A stretch of 7,374 nucleotides of DNA from Methanobacteriota archaeon (GCA_023434825.1 JAEYSH010000007.1:1-7374), one strand, 5' to 3'; shown: positions 1 through 6,388, counted from the first letter of the stretch. The notes: a model not told the origin generated them from the letters alone. Translations and numbers: made by a program.

Positions 1-81
1 TGAAAAAACAATTCCAATGAATATAACTAAATTTTTATACCATTGTTTCGGACGTAATGAAATTATCAGTTCTTTTATCAT
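1..81 (-). CDS. UbiA-family prenyltransferase-like protein, N-terminal fragment
   Basis: The first 27 codons of a gene leave the window at its left edge. They start at ATG 81-79 and read MIKELIISLRPKQWYKNLVI then FIGIVFS. The pattern L-R-P-K-Q-W-x-K-N followed by a hydrophobic stretch is typical of the N-terminus of UbiA-type integral membrane prenyltransferases, especially the branch annotated as decaprenyl-phosphate phosphoribosyltransferase. There the motif precedes the first transmembrane helix, which seems to begin at about residue 18. Upstream are a weak purine-rich site (CAGGGAT, 87-93) and a TATA-like box (120-127), which support this start. The Asp-rich catalytic motifs lie outside the window, so the substrate (a polyprenyl phosphate with a phosphoribosyl donor, or another acceptor) cannot be decided. 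Family assignment is fairly good; exact function is inference. Confidence 0.68.
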   Translation of the reverse strand, partial: MIKELIISLRPKQWYKNLVIFIGIVFS

Positions 82-119
82 TTTATATCCCTGTAACTCT
101 TTGGAATTGTAAATTGCTT

Positions 120-127
120 TTTATAAA
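120..127 (-). promoter_or_regulatory. Candidate TATA box for the UbiA-like gene
   Basis: TTTATAAA lies about 40 bases upstream of the ATG at 81 on the minus strand. With the usual archaeal spacing of roughly 25 bases from box to start site, transcription would begin near position 98, giving a short leader that contains the weak CAGGGAT site. A second similar box (TTTTATAAAG, 146-155) lies further upstream. The region is very AT-rich, so chance matches are likely. Confidence 0.4.
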
Positions 128-220
128 AAAATATAATCATCAATTCTTTATAAAATATGTTCTTTCAATTTAATAAATAATTTCTATAAAAATTGAAAAC
201 TCTACAATAATTTAATAAAA

Positions 221-257
221 TAGATAGAAAAAAATAAGATAGGAATTAATTTTTTAA
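221..257 (-). terminator. T-rich termination region after gap
   Basis: Immediately after the gap stop codon the minus strand is T-rich and includes an uninterrupted run of seven T (228-234) within TTATTTTTTTCTATC. Archaeal RNA polymerase terminates at oligo-T tracts without needing a stable hairpin, so this is a plausible end for the hxlB-gap transcript. A 6-bp AT-only inverted repeat (AATTAA/TTAATT, 244-259) overlaps the stop codon but would be a weak stem. From here to position 82 I see only the promoter region of the next gene. Confidence 0.42.
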
Positions 258-1274
258 TTAGAAAATTCCCATAGCTTTATTTGTTTTTTCGATAGATTTT
301 TGGTTATCATTTTCTATTTCAAGCATTGCTCTTATGGCGTCAACATTTTCAGGAACAACATCTGATTCTTGGTGTATTGCCTGCATGTAATAGAGTTCGC
401 CGTTTACAATGTTTAATGACTCTTCCCAAACACCTATTTCGAATAAATCTGATCTGGATCTTCCTAAATCTTTAGCATATTCCATGAATTCTGCTGTAGA
501 TCCAAGCCCCTGTTTTGCTTTAAGTAATAGAACTCTTGGGGTTTTATTAAGAGTATCTTTTATTTCATCAACACTTACATCATTTTCAAGTTCTACCATC
601 AAATTGTGCTGGTGCATTAAAGTAGTAGGTACAAGTAATGCCATTGTAGTGATATCTAAGCCATACATTACTGTTTGAACATCTGGGCCGTGGTGAGAAG
701 GTACAGTAGGTGGGTTTGGAACTATGGCATTAATTGGGCCTTTTTTAACCTGTCCCGGGTCTGCTCCTCTCCTTACCATTACTGCTCTAACTTTTTTAAT
801 CCCACAAAGGTCATTTATTGGTTTTAAAGTCCTACAAAGACCTGTAGTATTACATGATACAACACGGGCGTAATCTTTTCCTATTACATCATCATAGTTT
901 GCAAATGAGTTAAATGAAAGCCCTATGGCATCGTGTTTTTCGCCACCCTGAAATATTGCTTTTAATCCTTTCTTTTCATAAATTTCTGCCTTATTTTTGG
1001 CACCAACGCCTTCAGGAGTACAATCAACAACAATATCTAATTTATCAAAGAGCTCATCAGCAGTACCTGTTACTTTAATACCTGCTTCTTCAAATGCACT
1101 TTCTCTATCAGGTACGCTTATATAAAGGTCATAGCCTTTTTCCACAGCCATTTTAGCCTCAAAATCAGGGCTTCTTTTAGTAACCCCTGTAATTTTCATG
1201 TCGTCTTGCGCAGAAACAGCGTCTGCAACTCTTTTACCTATTGTTCCATATCCATTAATTCCAACGGACTTCAT
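258..1274 (-). CDS. gap: Archaeal glyceraldehyde-3-phosphate dehydrogenase (phosphorylating)
   Basis: Full-length archaeal-type phosphorylating GAPDH (338 aa, the family's usual length). It interconverts glyceraldehyde 3-phosphate and 1,3-bisphosphoglycerate in the cytoplasm, and in methanogens is thought to work mainly in gluconeogenesis. The N-terminal Rossmann motif N-G-Y-G-T-I-G-K-R is at residues 7-15. A basic T-K-R follows the second strand (32-34), the position where archaeal enzymes bind the NADP phosphate, so NADP use is plausible but inferred. The catalytic cysteine is C141 in S-C-N-T-T-G-L. R-R-G-A-D-P (168-173), S-H-H-G-P (193-197) and M-H-Q-H-N (220-224) fit the phosphate-binding and catalytic histidine regions. 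The ATG overlaps the hxlB stop as ATGA, and AAGGAGG sits 7 bases upstream inside hxlB, so translation is probably coupled. No defects seen. Confidence 0.96.
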   Translation of the reverse strand: MKSVGINGYGTIGKRVADAVSAQDDMKITGVTKRSPDFEAKMAVEKGYDLYISVPDRESAFEEAGIKVTGTADELFDKLDIVVDCTPEGVGAKNKAEIYEKKGLKAIFQGGEKHDAIGLSFNSFANYDDVIGKDYARVVSCNTTGLCRTLKPINDLCGIKKVRAVMVRRGADPGQVKKGPINAIVPNPPTVPSHHGPDVQTVMYGLDITTMALLVPTTLMHQHNLMVELENDVSVDEIKDTLNKTPRVLLLKAKQGLGSTAEFMEYAKDLGRSRSDLFEIGVWEESLNIVNGELYYMQAIHQESDVVPENVDAIRAMLEIENDNQKSIEKTNKAMGIF

Positions 1275-1807
1275 AAGTCAACCTCCTTATTTGCAAGTTC
1301 TGCAATAATGCCTTCAAGATATACTCTTGCGGATATCTCAAATAAGGCTCCGAAAGGTGTTAAAGGCTCATATTCACCAGCTACTCTTCTTTCGATATAA
1401 TTTTTGGTTTTAGCTTTAATCCTGCCAGGGATTTCAATTATAAGATCTGATATCTTTGCAAGGGGAGAACCAGTAAAAGATGTTAAGGATATAATTTTGG
1501 CACCGTTTTTCAGTGCTTTTTTTGTAATTGTTAAAGTTGGTTCGGTTTCTCCAGATCCAGATATAGCTATGAGAACACTCCCTTCTTCTATTTCAGGGAC
1601 TATAGTTTCACTAACTACATAAACATCCCGGCGAATTTCACTAAGTCTTGAAGCAAAAGCTTTTCCAACAAGCTCTGATTCTCCAAAGCCACATATAAAA
1701 ACTTTTGAGGCATCACACAGATATTTTTCCATGAGATTGGTGCTGTTATCATCAATTTCCATGGATTTAACGTGGGATGTTATCTCTTCAAGTACGAGCC
1801 TTAACAT
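1271..1807 (-). CDS. hxlB: SIS-domain protein of the 6-phospho-3-hexuloisomerase family, divergent
   Basis: A 178-residue single SIS domain protein resembling 6-phospho-3-hexuloisomerase (PHI). PHI interconverts 3-hexulose 6-phosphate and fructose 6-phosphate, and in methanogens supplies pentoses by the reversed ribulose monophosphate route. Family landmarks: F-I-C-G-F-G (37-42), F-A-S-R-L (51-55), S-E-T-I-V-P (66-71), I-S-G-S-G-E-T (82-88) and E-Y-E-P-L-T-P-F-G-A-L-F-E (145-157), whose final Glu matches the proposed catalytic Glu. Two changes stand out. The usual G-x-G-R-S-G is G-F-G-E-S-E (40-45), and the usual His in R-L-x-H-L-G is Glu (E57, in R-L-S-E-I-R). Activity on the standard substrate is therefore uncertain. 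Length is normal. The start at ATG 1807 has only a weak GGTG (1813-1816), but the N-terminus aligns with the family. It overlaps gap by 4 bp. Family assignment is strong; the symbol is tentative. Confidence 0.8.
   Translation of the reverse strand: MLRLVLEEITSHVKSMEIDDNSTNLMEKYLCDASKVFICGFGESELVGKAFASRLSEIRRDVYVVSETIVPEIEEGSVLIAISGSGETEPTLTITKKALKNGAKIISLTSFTGSPLAKISDLIIEIPGRIKAKTKNYIERRVAGEYEPLTPFGALFEISARVYLEGIIAELANKEVDL
1281..1288 (-). promoter_or_regulatory. Strong ribosome binding site for gap inside hxlB
   Basis: AAGGAGGT on the minus strand lies about 6 bases before the gap ATG (1274-1272), within the last codons of the upstream isomerase gene. It fixes the gap start and fits independent re-initiation at the ATGA overlap. 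It is much stronger than the GGTG found before hxlB itself, which suggests gap could be translated more than its upstream partner. Confidence 0.75.
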
Positions 1808-1830
1808 AAAAACACCAGTTTTACATATTA

Positions 1831-1854
1831 ATATATAATTCTGGCATTATAAAA
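1831..1854 (-). promoter_or_regulatory. Candidate promoter of the hxlB-gap operon
   Basis: Two TATA-like boxes precede hxlB on the minus strand: TTTTATAATG (1845-1854) and TTATATAT (1831-1838). The distal box would place the transcript start near 1825, leaving room for the GGTG site. The proximal box would start transcription almost at the ATG, giving a near-leaderless message. Both are plausible and neither is proven. The rest of the 218-bp gap to moaA (1855-2025) is AT-rich, and I see no gene or RNA structure in it. Confidence 0.42.
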
Positions 1855-2025
1855 TAGTTATGGTTTAAAAACAAAAAAGTGAGATTTAAAATGTTCATAA
1901 TGATTAATACATTACACAAATAAATATTAGGGCTTTATAAATGAATTAAGAGAATAATTTGAAGTAATAACTAATTTTCTAACATAAATATTTTATTTTG
2001 AATATATAAAATAAATTTAAATTTT

Positions 2026-2955
2026 TCAGCATTTGCCCATAAAAAATGGTTCTCTATCTGCAATAGCCTTCAAAAACAATTCTTTAAGTTCATCATCGGA
2101 ATAACCTTGTTTCATTGGTTTTAAGAGATCAACTAAGTTATCATTTCTAAGCAGGCAGGGTTTAATCTTTCCTTCCGGAGTTATTCTGATCCTTGTACAG
2201 TTTTTACAGAATTGAGTGTTATCCATTGGTTTAACGACTTCAATTTCTCCGCCTTCTAAGAAATATTTTTTCCTATCTTGCATGAAGTGTCTTGTTTTAA
2301 CTTCATCAGCCATATTGCTGAGTTCTTCTTCAACATCGTCCATATTAAAATGATATTCATCATAAAAGCTATTATCTGGACAATTATCTGTTTTTAATAG
2401 TTCTATAAGCTGTAAAATAGCATCATTTTCTTTACAGAACTGAAACATATCCCAAATTTCGTCATGATTTATTCCTTTCATGACGACCATGTTAACTTTA
2501 ACGGGGTATAATCCTGCTTTTGAAGCTTTTTCAATTCCTTCTTTAGCATGTTTAATATAATCCCTTTTTGTTATAAAGCGATAAGTCTCAGGATTTAAAG
2601 TGTCAAAACTTACATTTACTCGAGTTAATCCAGCAGCTTTTAATTGCTCTGCGTATTTTCCAAGTAGAGTTCCATTAGTAGTTAAAGCAATATCTTTAAA
2701 ACCAATAGCAGCTATTTTTTCCACAATTTCAACAATATCGTCTCTTATTAAAGGTTCTCCACCAGAAAGCCTGATTTTTTGAACTCCAATATCAGCAGCT
2801 ATTTTTGCAACTCTGGTTATTTCATCGGAAGTCATTTCATAGCTTTCGGGAATAATCCCATCATGATGGCAATAAAAGCATCTAACATTGCAACGATTTG
2901 TAATTGAAATTCTAAGTGAAATAATAGGCCTTTCAAACTTATCGGACACTGTCAT
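2026..2955 (-). CDS. moaA: GTP 3',8-cyclase MoaA (radical SAM)
   Basis: A 309-residue radical SAM enzyme for the first step of molybdopterin synthesis, converting GTP to 3',8-cyclo-7,8-dihydro-GTP. In a methanogen the product feeds the Mo/W cofactor of formylmethanofuran dehydrogenase and similar enzymes. The SAM-binding [4Fe-4S] motif C-N-V-R-C-F-Y-C has Cys at 22, 26 and 29. S-G-G-E-P-L (64-69) and T-T-N-G-T (92-96) follow in the barrel. The second, substrate-binding cluster has C250, C253 and C267 in F-C-x-x-C-T-R-I-R-I-T-P-E-G-K-I-K-P-C, the MoaA hallmark. The C-terminus is M-G-K-C and lacks the Gly-Gly tail of bacterial and human enzymes. AAGGAG (2967-2972) lies 11 bases before the ATG, a long spacing, but no better start exists. 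The gene stands alone between two intergenic gaps, and no other moa/mob gene is in view. Confidence 0.93.
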   Translation of the reverse strand: MTVSDKFERPIISLRISITNRCNVRCFYCHHDGIIPESYEMTSDEITRVAKIAADIGVQKIRLSGGEPLIRDDIVEIVEKIAAIGFKDIALTTNGTLLGKYAEQLKAAGLTRVNVSFDTLNPETYRFITKRDYIKHAKEGIEKASKAGLYPVKVNMVVMKGINHDEIWDMFQFCKENDAILQLIELLKTDNCPDNSFYDEYHFNMDDVEEELSNMADEVKTRHFMQDRKKYFLEGGEIEVVKPMDNTQFCKNCTRIRITPEGKIKPCLLRNDNLVDLLKPMKQGYSDDELKELFLKAIADREPFFMGKC

Positions 2956-3010
2956 CTGTGATTTGTCTCCTTAATTAGATTTTTTGATAATTATAATTTG
3001 GAGTTATTGG

Positions 3011-3018
3011 ATATTAAA
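3011..3018 (-). promoter_or_regulatory. Candidate TATA box for moaA
   Basis: TTTAATAT lies about 55 bases upstream of the moaA ATG on the minus strand and would put the transcript start near 2988, with a leader of roughly 30 bases carrying AAGGAG. A 6-bp AT-only inverted repeat (AATTAA-TAG-TTAATT, 3017-3031) touches its upstream side. The terminator-like structures after top6A lie just beyond, so an own promoter for moaA is expected, but the exact box is uncertain. Confidence 0.35.
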
Positions 3019-3052
3019 TTAATAGTTAATTAAATTGACTGTTAGATAGTCT

Positions 3053-3084
3053 AAAAAATAAAAATTTGAAACCAAAAGGTTTCA
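3053..3084 (-). terminator. Hairpin plus T-tract terminator after top6A
   Basis: On the minus strand a perfect 7-bp stem TGAAACC/GGTTTCA with a TTTT loop (3067-3084) is followed directly by AATTTTTATTTTTT (down to 3053). This looks like a bacterial-style intrinsic terminator and also supplies the oligo-T tract that archaeal RNA polymerase responds to. It lies 21 bases past the top6A stop codon and probably ends the long rio1-to-top6A transcript, separating it from moaA. Confidence 0.72.
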
Positions 3085-3090
3085 TTAAGA

Positions 3091-3107
3091 TAAGGGAATA
3101 TCCCTTA
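3091..3107 (-). repeat. Inverted repeat straddling the top6A stop codon
   Basis: TAAGGGA-ATA-TCCCTTA is a perfect 7-bp inverted repeat around a 3-base centre. Its right arm includes the top6A TAA (3105-3107). It lies 6 bases from the next hairpin (3067-3084), so the transcript end would carry two stem-loops in tandem. It may stabilise the mRNA end, aid termination or be a protein site; the sequence alone does not decide. Confidence 0.6.
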
Positions 3108-4163
3108 CATTGCGTCAAGTTTCTCTGGTAAATATGTATCTACGACATATTCAAGACCATATTTGGAGAAAGACTGCTGTTCTGCTTTTTTCCCGATTTT
3201 AAGCATTTTCTTAATTTCCATCTGCCAGTGTTCATCCCTATAACGAGGGTCTTTCATAAGTTCTTTCAAACGAAGAACGTCAATATCTTTTAAAGGATCA
3301 GTTGGAAGGTCGTAATTGATTATATCGCTTGCTGTTACACCTAAAAACTTAGCATCAGGTGTTGCCAGGTCGTGATTAACGTGGGCAAGTTTTGCACTTC
3401 CAGAAATTATAACTTGTGCAATGTGGAATCCCCACGGGTCTCCGTCGTTACAGATATATACTGGTAAATTAAGCTCTGTATTGACCCTTTTTAAGAATCT
3501 TCTTGTTGCCCTTGCTGCCTGACCTTTAAGTCCAACAATAAGAGTATCGAATTTTTTATAAGCTTGCTCTTGAACCAGCCGGTGGAACATCCCCATTGTT
3601 TCTACTGCAATTACCCTTTGAACATCTGCTTCTATAAACTCAGTATCATCAATGGTTGGAGATATGGTGTAACCTGATTTACCTGATTTAAGAGCGTTAA
3701 TTTCGACGTCATCTTCTTTAAGGATGATGTTACCATAAACTGAAGCTCCATCTTCTTCTGGCATTAAACCGAGGTCTTCTCTTGACATTCCGAGTGTAAC
3801 TTCTAAATCTTCACCAACTATGTTTGATTCCTGCTGATCTCCGAAATCAACATCCCAGCTTTCTGATATATAATAAAGCTCCCTTAAAGTTGCTGTTTTA
3901 TTTGTTCTTATAAGATCTTTACAGAAGTTGGCTGTGTAGACCATTTGAGCAATTTTTTTGATTTGTTTAACGTTACCAAGGGATCTTTGACCGAATCTAT
4001 CTCCTAAAACGTAATATCTCTTGCTATCGTCATATACAAGGTTAGATGTACCTCTGGAAGGTACTTTAATTGAAGGAACATTAGAATTATGAACATCTTC
4101 TATAATTTGTGCTCCTAACCCTTTGAGCTTGTTTATTGTGATCTCTTTTCTATTACTTCGCAT
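3105..4163 (-). CDS. top6A: DNA topoisomerase VI subunit A (Spo11-like)
   Basis: The 352-residue catalytic subunit of the type IIB topoisomerase, which cuts both DNA strands and, with subunit B and ATP, relaxes supercoils and decatenates chromosomes. The winged-helix (5Y-CAP) region holds T-L-R-E-L-Y-Y; by alignment with Spo11 the nucleophilic tyrosine should be Y98. The Toprim domain has its conserved Glu in A-V-E-T-M-G (E188) and the metal-binding D-G-D in C-N-D-G-D-P-W-G (D240, D242). A-T-P-D-A-K-F-L-G (267-275) is another conserved Top6A/Spo11 stretch. Length matches euryarchaeal subunits. The ATG lies inside the end of top6B (11-bp overlap), with GGAGG (4170-4174) 6 bases upstream, so expression of the two subunits is probably coupled to give balanced A2B2 assembly. 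No missing key residues. Confidence 0.97.
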   Translation of the reverse strand: MRSNRKEITINKLKGLGAQIIEDVHNSNVPSIKVPSRGTSNLVYDDSKRYYVLGDRFGQRSLGNVKQIKKIAQMVYTANFCKDLIRTNKTATLRELYYISESWDVDFGDQQESNIVGEDLEVTLGMSREDLGLMPEEDGASVYGNIILKEDDVEINALKSGKSGYTISPTIDDTEFIEADVQRVIAVETMGMFHRLVQEQAYKKFDTLIVGLKGQAARATRRFLKRVNTELNLPVYICNDGDPWGFHIAQVIISGSAKLAHVNHDLATPDAKFLGVTASDIINYDLPTDPLKDIDVLRLKELMKDPRYRDEHWQMEIKKMLKIGKKAEQQSFSKYGLEYVVDTYLPEKLDAM

Positions 4164-5754
4164 GAATATCCTCCAGTATCTTTGGTTTCCTTGTTACTTT
4201 AGCTAATACACCATCATATTCTGGAACATCTTCTTCAGCTAGCAGTGCCGCTTCTTTTAGTATTACAGGCACGTAAGTTTCAAATATTTTTGAACGCATT
4301 GCTTCTTCTTTAGCAGCTCTTTTAGCGTTTAAATACTTTTGCAAGCTTCTTGCAATTTTCATAGTAGCCTGCCTGACTTCCTGCATAATTTCTTCTTCAG
4401 GAGCAACACTCTGTTTTCCTGTAGACATGTAAGGAACGTGAGTTGATATAATATTGGCAAATACGGTTATTGGCGCGTTTTCGAGATCTCTTATTCCATA
4501 ACGCTTCCAATCTATACTTTTTAAAGCTTCTGTTATACCACAGCTTCCCTGATCAAAAGTTAATGGGACTCTGTTTGCAAAACGCATAATTTCTGCTTTC
4601 TTTTGTTCACCTACAACTCTTCCTGATTTTCCACCGTAGGCAATTCCGGCCTCAATTACAAAGGATACTCCACCTTTATATGTTTTAGGCTTTCTAGTGA
4701 TTGTTTTAGCATATTCTGGCTCGAGAATTTCTCTCATACCTTTTTCAACCTGCTCTTCACCAATTGGGATTAATCCTGAAGTTGGTGGGGCCATAAAGTC
4801 CATTTTTTGGAAAAGATCTACAATTCTTTCTGCCTCTTCCCATTGCATGTCTTTAGGGCGCTTATTAAAGTCAATTCCAGTGATTTCCTCAAGTTCGTCA
4901 ATTCTTTTATTTGACATTCTGGAAAGTGAACTTGTAAGAAGGCTTCTAAATCTCCTTTTATCAGTATGTTTTGCCATAAAGATTAAATCGTCAGCTGTCA
5001 CTCCTTTAGGGTGAGGAAGAACTTCTTTAGGCATTGGAGGGATTATGTCAGTCGCACGATCGAATATATAGCGATGACCTGTTGGATCTTTAAATGTGAT
5101 TTTAGCATGAGGGTTTGCAATCATGGTTCTTCTGATGTACTCAAATGCTCCCTGTTCACTAAGGGAATATGAAACATCTTTAAAATGCATTTCGGCACTT
5201 ATTCCTGTTGAATCAATATTAAGCTCTTTTTTATCTAAGATAAGTCCTTGATTCTTCTTGACGTCCATTTTGACAGTCATGCCCACGCTTTTAATTTTAT
5301 CTCCAACTTTATACGCTGAAGTGATTTTTACAGGCATACCCGTAGTCATTTGTGATAAAAGTACACATCCACTGCAACCTAGACCTTGCTGTCCTCTGGA
5401 CTGGATATTTCTGAATTTAGAACCTGCAAACATTGTACAAAATACCTTTGTAATGAAGTCTTCAGGTATACCGGGTCCGTTGTCTTTGTGATATAAAATG
5501 TAGTGGTCTTTGTCTACTCTTTTGAGTTCTATTGTTATTTCTGGTAGAATTCCTGCTTCTTCTGCTGCATCAAGACTGTTTGTAATCAGTTCGTGGAAAA
5601 CAATGGTTAATGATCTTATCTTACCAGAAAAACCAAGCATTTGCTTGTTTCTTCTGAAAAATTCAGATGCTGTAAGCTCCTTAAACTCTTCAAAAAGCTC
5701 TGATGCTTCTCTTTCCGCAGAAATTTCTGTTTCCAAAGATAATTCTTTTTCCAA
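4153..5754 (-). CDS. top6B: DNA topoisomerase VI subunit B (GHKL ATPase)
   Basis: The 533-residue ATPase subunit of topoisomerase VI. ATP-driven dimerisation of this subunit captures DNA and drives strand passage through the break made by subunit A. The GHKL fold shows the N-box F-H-E-L-I-T-N-S-L-D-A (53-63, catalytic Glu E55, Mg-binding N59), D-N-G-P-G-I-P (91-97) and the glycine-rich lid G-Q-Q-G-L-G-C-S-G (121-129). A helix-two-turn-helix region covers about 250-310. The transducer domain has R-V-P-L-T-F-D (395-401) and S-T-G-K-Q-S (444-449), whose K447 is the likely ATP-sensing switch lysine. The start is TTG (5754-5752): AAGGAGG sits 6 bases before it, a stop codon lies shortly upstream in frame with no ATG, and the next Met (residue 39) would delete the strand-exchange N-terminus. 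Length equals the family norm. Confidence 0.97.
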   Translation of the reverse strand: MEKELSLETEISAEREASELFEEFKELTASEFFRRNKQMLGFSGKIRSLTIVFHELITNSLDAAEEAGILPEITIELKRVDKDHYILYHKDNGPGIPEDFITKVFCTMFAGSKFRNIQSRGQQGLGCSGCVLLSQMTTGMPVKITSAYKVGDKIKSVGMTVKMDVKKNQGLILDKKELNIDSTGISAEMHFKDVSYSLSEQGAFEYIRRTMIANPHAKITFKDPTGHRYIFDRATDIIPPMPKEVLPHPKGVTADDLIFMAKHTDKRRFRSLLTSSLSRMSNKRIDELEEITGIDFNKRPKDMQWEEAERIVDLFQKMDFMAPPTSGLIPIGEEQVEKGMREILEPEYAKTITRKPKTYKGGVSFVIEAGIAYGGKSGRVVGEQKKAEIMRFANRVPLTFDQGSCGITEALKSIDWKRYGIRDLENAPITVFANIISTHVPYMSTGKQSVAPEEEIMQEVRQATMKIARSLQKYLNAKRAAKEEAMRSKIFETYVPVILKEAALLAEEDVPEYDGVLAKVTRKPKILEDIHAK

Positions 5755-5760
5755 AGTTAG

Positions 5761-5767
5761 CCTCCTT
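5761..5767 (-). promoter_or_regulatory. Ribosome binding site that fixes the TTG start of top6B
   Basis: AAGGAGG lies 6 bases upstream of TTG 5754-5752 on the minus strand. It is a near-complete match to the archaeal 16S tail, and no in-frame ATG or GTG lies nearby, so it decides for the unusual TTG initiator. Confidence 0.8.
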
Positions 5768-5808
5768 GTGTTTCGAATTAATTAGTTATTTTTTAAATCA
5801 TGAATTGA

Positions 5809-6375
5809 TTAGTCCTTAATTACAATATTTTCAAATTCTTTCCTTTTTAATTCCTGCTTTTTCTTTTCTAAAAAGGAATAGACACTTTTATGTCTTACGC
5901 CGTCAAGTATCATTTGAACAGCTTCTTTGGCGACTTGTATTCTTTCCATATCGCCGATGAGTGCTACAGTTTTACCATATACTGAAATTTCAACACCGGT
6001 CATTTCATGAATTATCTCTTTAGTTCTTCCTTCTCTACCGATAATTCTGCCTTTTTGTCTCAGTATGGCTTTTTTTGATTTCCCTACAAAATCTGGTAAA
6101 TTGATTATTTCAAGGATAAAGTCATCATCAAGTAATTTAAGAGCTGTTTCAGGGCTGAAACCTCTTCCTATTGCTTTTACAATGAATCGCACTTTCCAAA
6201 CTCCCAGTGGATCTTCCATTTTTTCTGTAGGAATGATGGTGATGCTGCCGGTTTCGCTATCTATATCCAGCTTTGTACTGGTCAAATTTTCAACATGTTC
6301 TTTTGTAGCACCGTCTTTTCCAATTAGGACTCCAACTCTTTCTTTTGGAATCTTAAGGTATTCTGTGTTTGGCAT
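5809..6375 (-). CDS. KH-domain RNA-binding protein, archaeal Dim2/Pno1-like
   Basis: A 188-residue protein with two KH domains, resembling archaeal Dim2 (eukaryotic Pno1/Dim2). In that family the protein binds near the 3' end of small-subunit rRNA and takes part in 30S/40S maturation; archaeal Dim2 has also been linked to aIF2-alpha. KH1 carries G-V-L-I-G-K-D-G (15-22). KH2 carries G-R-I-I-G-R-E-G-R-T-K-E (109-120), the stronger G-x-x-G loop, followed by the Pno1-type tail G-V-R-H-K-S-V-Y-S-F-L-E (159-170) and a Lys/Glu-rich C-terminus. I start it at ATG 6375-6373 (MPNTEY) because GAGGT (6384-6388) lies 8 bases upstream; an in-frame TTG at 6390 would place that site inside the gene and has no site of its own. 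It sits 33 bp after rio1, whose eukaryotic relatives act in the same pathway. Function is inferred from family. Confidence 0.88.
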   Translation of the reverse strand: MPNTEYLKIPKERVGVLIGKDGATKEHVENLTSTKLDIDSETGSITIIPTEKMEDPLGVWKVRFIVKAIGRGFSPETALKLLDDDFILEIINLPDFVGKSKKAILRQKGRIIGREGRTKEIIHEMTGVEISVYGKTVALIGDMERIQVAKEAVQMILDGVRHKSVYSFLEKKKQELKRKEFENIVIKD

Positions 6376-6378
6376 TTT

Positions 6379-6388
6379 CCTCAACCTC
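6379..6388 (-). promoter_or_regulatory. Ribosome binding site that sets the KH-protein start
   Basis: GAGGTTGAGG on the minus strand holds two overlapping purine-rich matches. GAGGT lies 8 bases before ATG 6375, and a second GAGG lies 3 bases before it. This favours the ATG over the TTG at 6390, five codons upstream. Confidence 0.65.

Noticed and set aside
409..678. 89-codon plus-strand ORF inside gap
   Set aside because: Antisense shadow of the conserved GAPDH catalytic domain; composition is Ser/Leu-rich and no domain is recognised.
1855..2025. Possible small gene or RNA between hxlB and moaA
   Set aside because: No ORF with a start and ribosome binding site, no tRNA-like cloverleaf and no strong stem was found; the stretch is simply AT-rich.
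3017..3031. AATTAA-TAG-TTAATT dyad as a molybdate/tungstate operator for moaA
   Set aside because: The arms are only 6 bp of A and T in a very AT-rich promoter region, so chance is likely, and it does not resemble a ModE-type site I know.
4697..5014. 105-codon plus-strand ORF inside top6B
   Set aside because: It lies wholly antisense to the conserved transducer and H2TH part of Top6B. It has no ribosome binding site that I can see and no family resemblance.
5510..5785. 91-codon plus-strand ORF at the start of top6B
   Set aside because: It is antisense to the GHKL N-box region and to the top6B ribosome binding site; there is no independent support.
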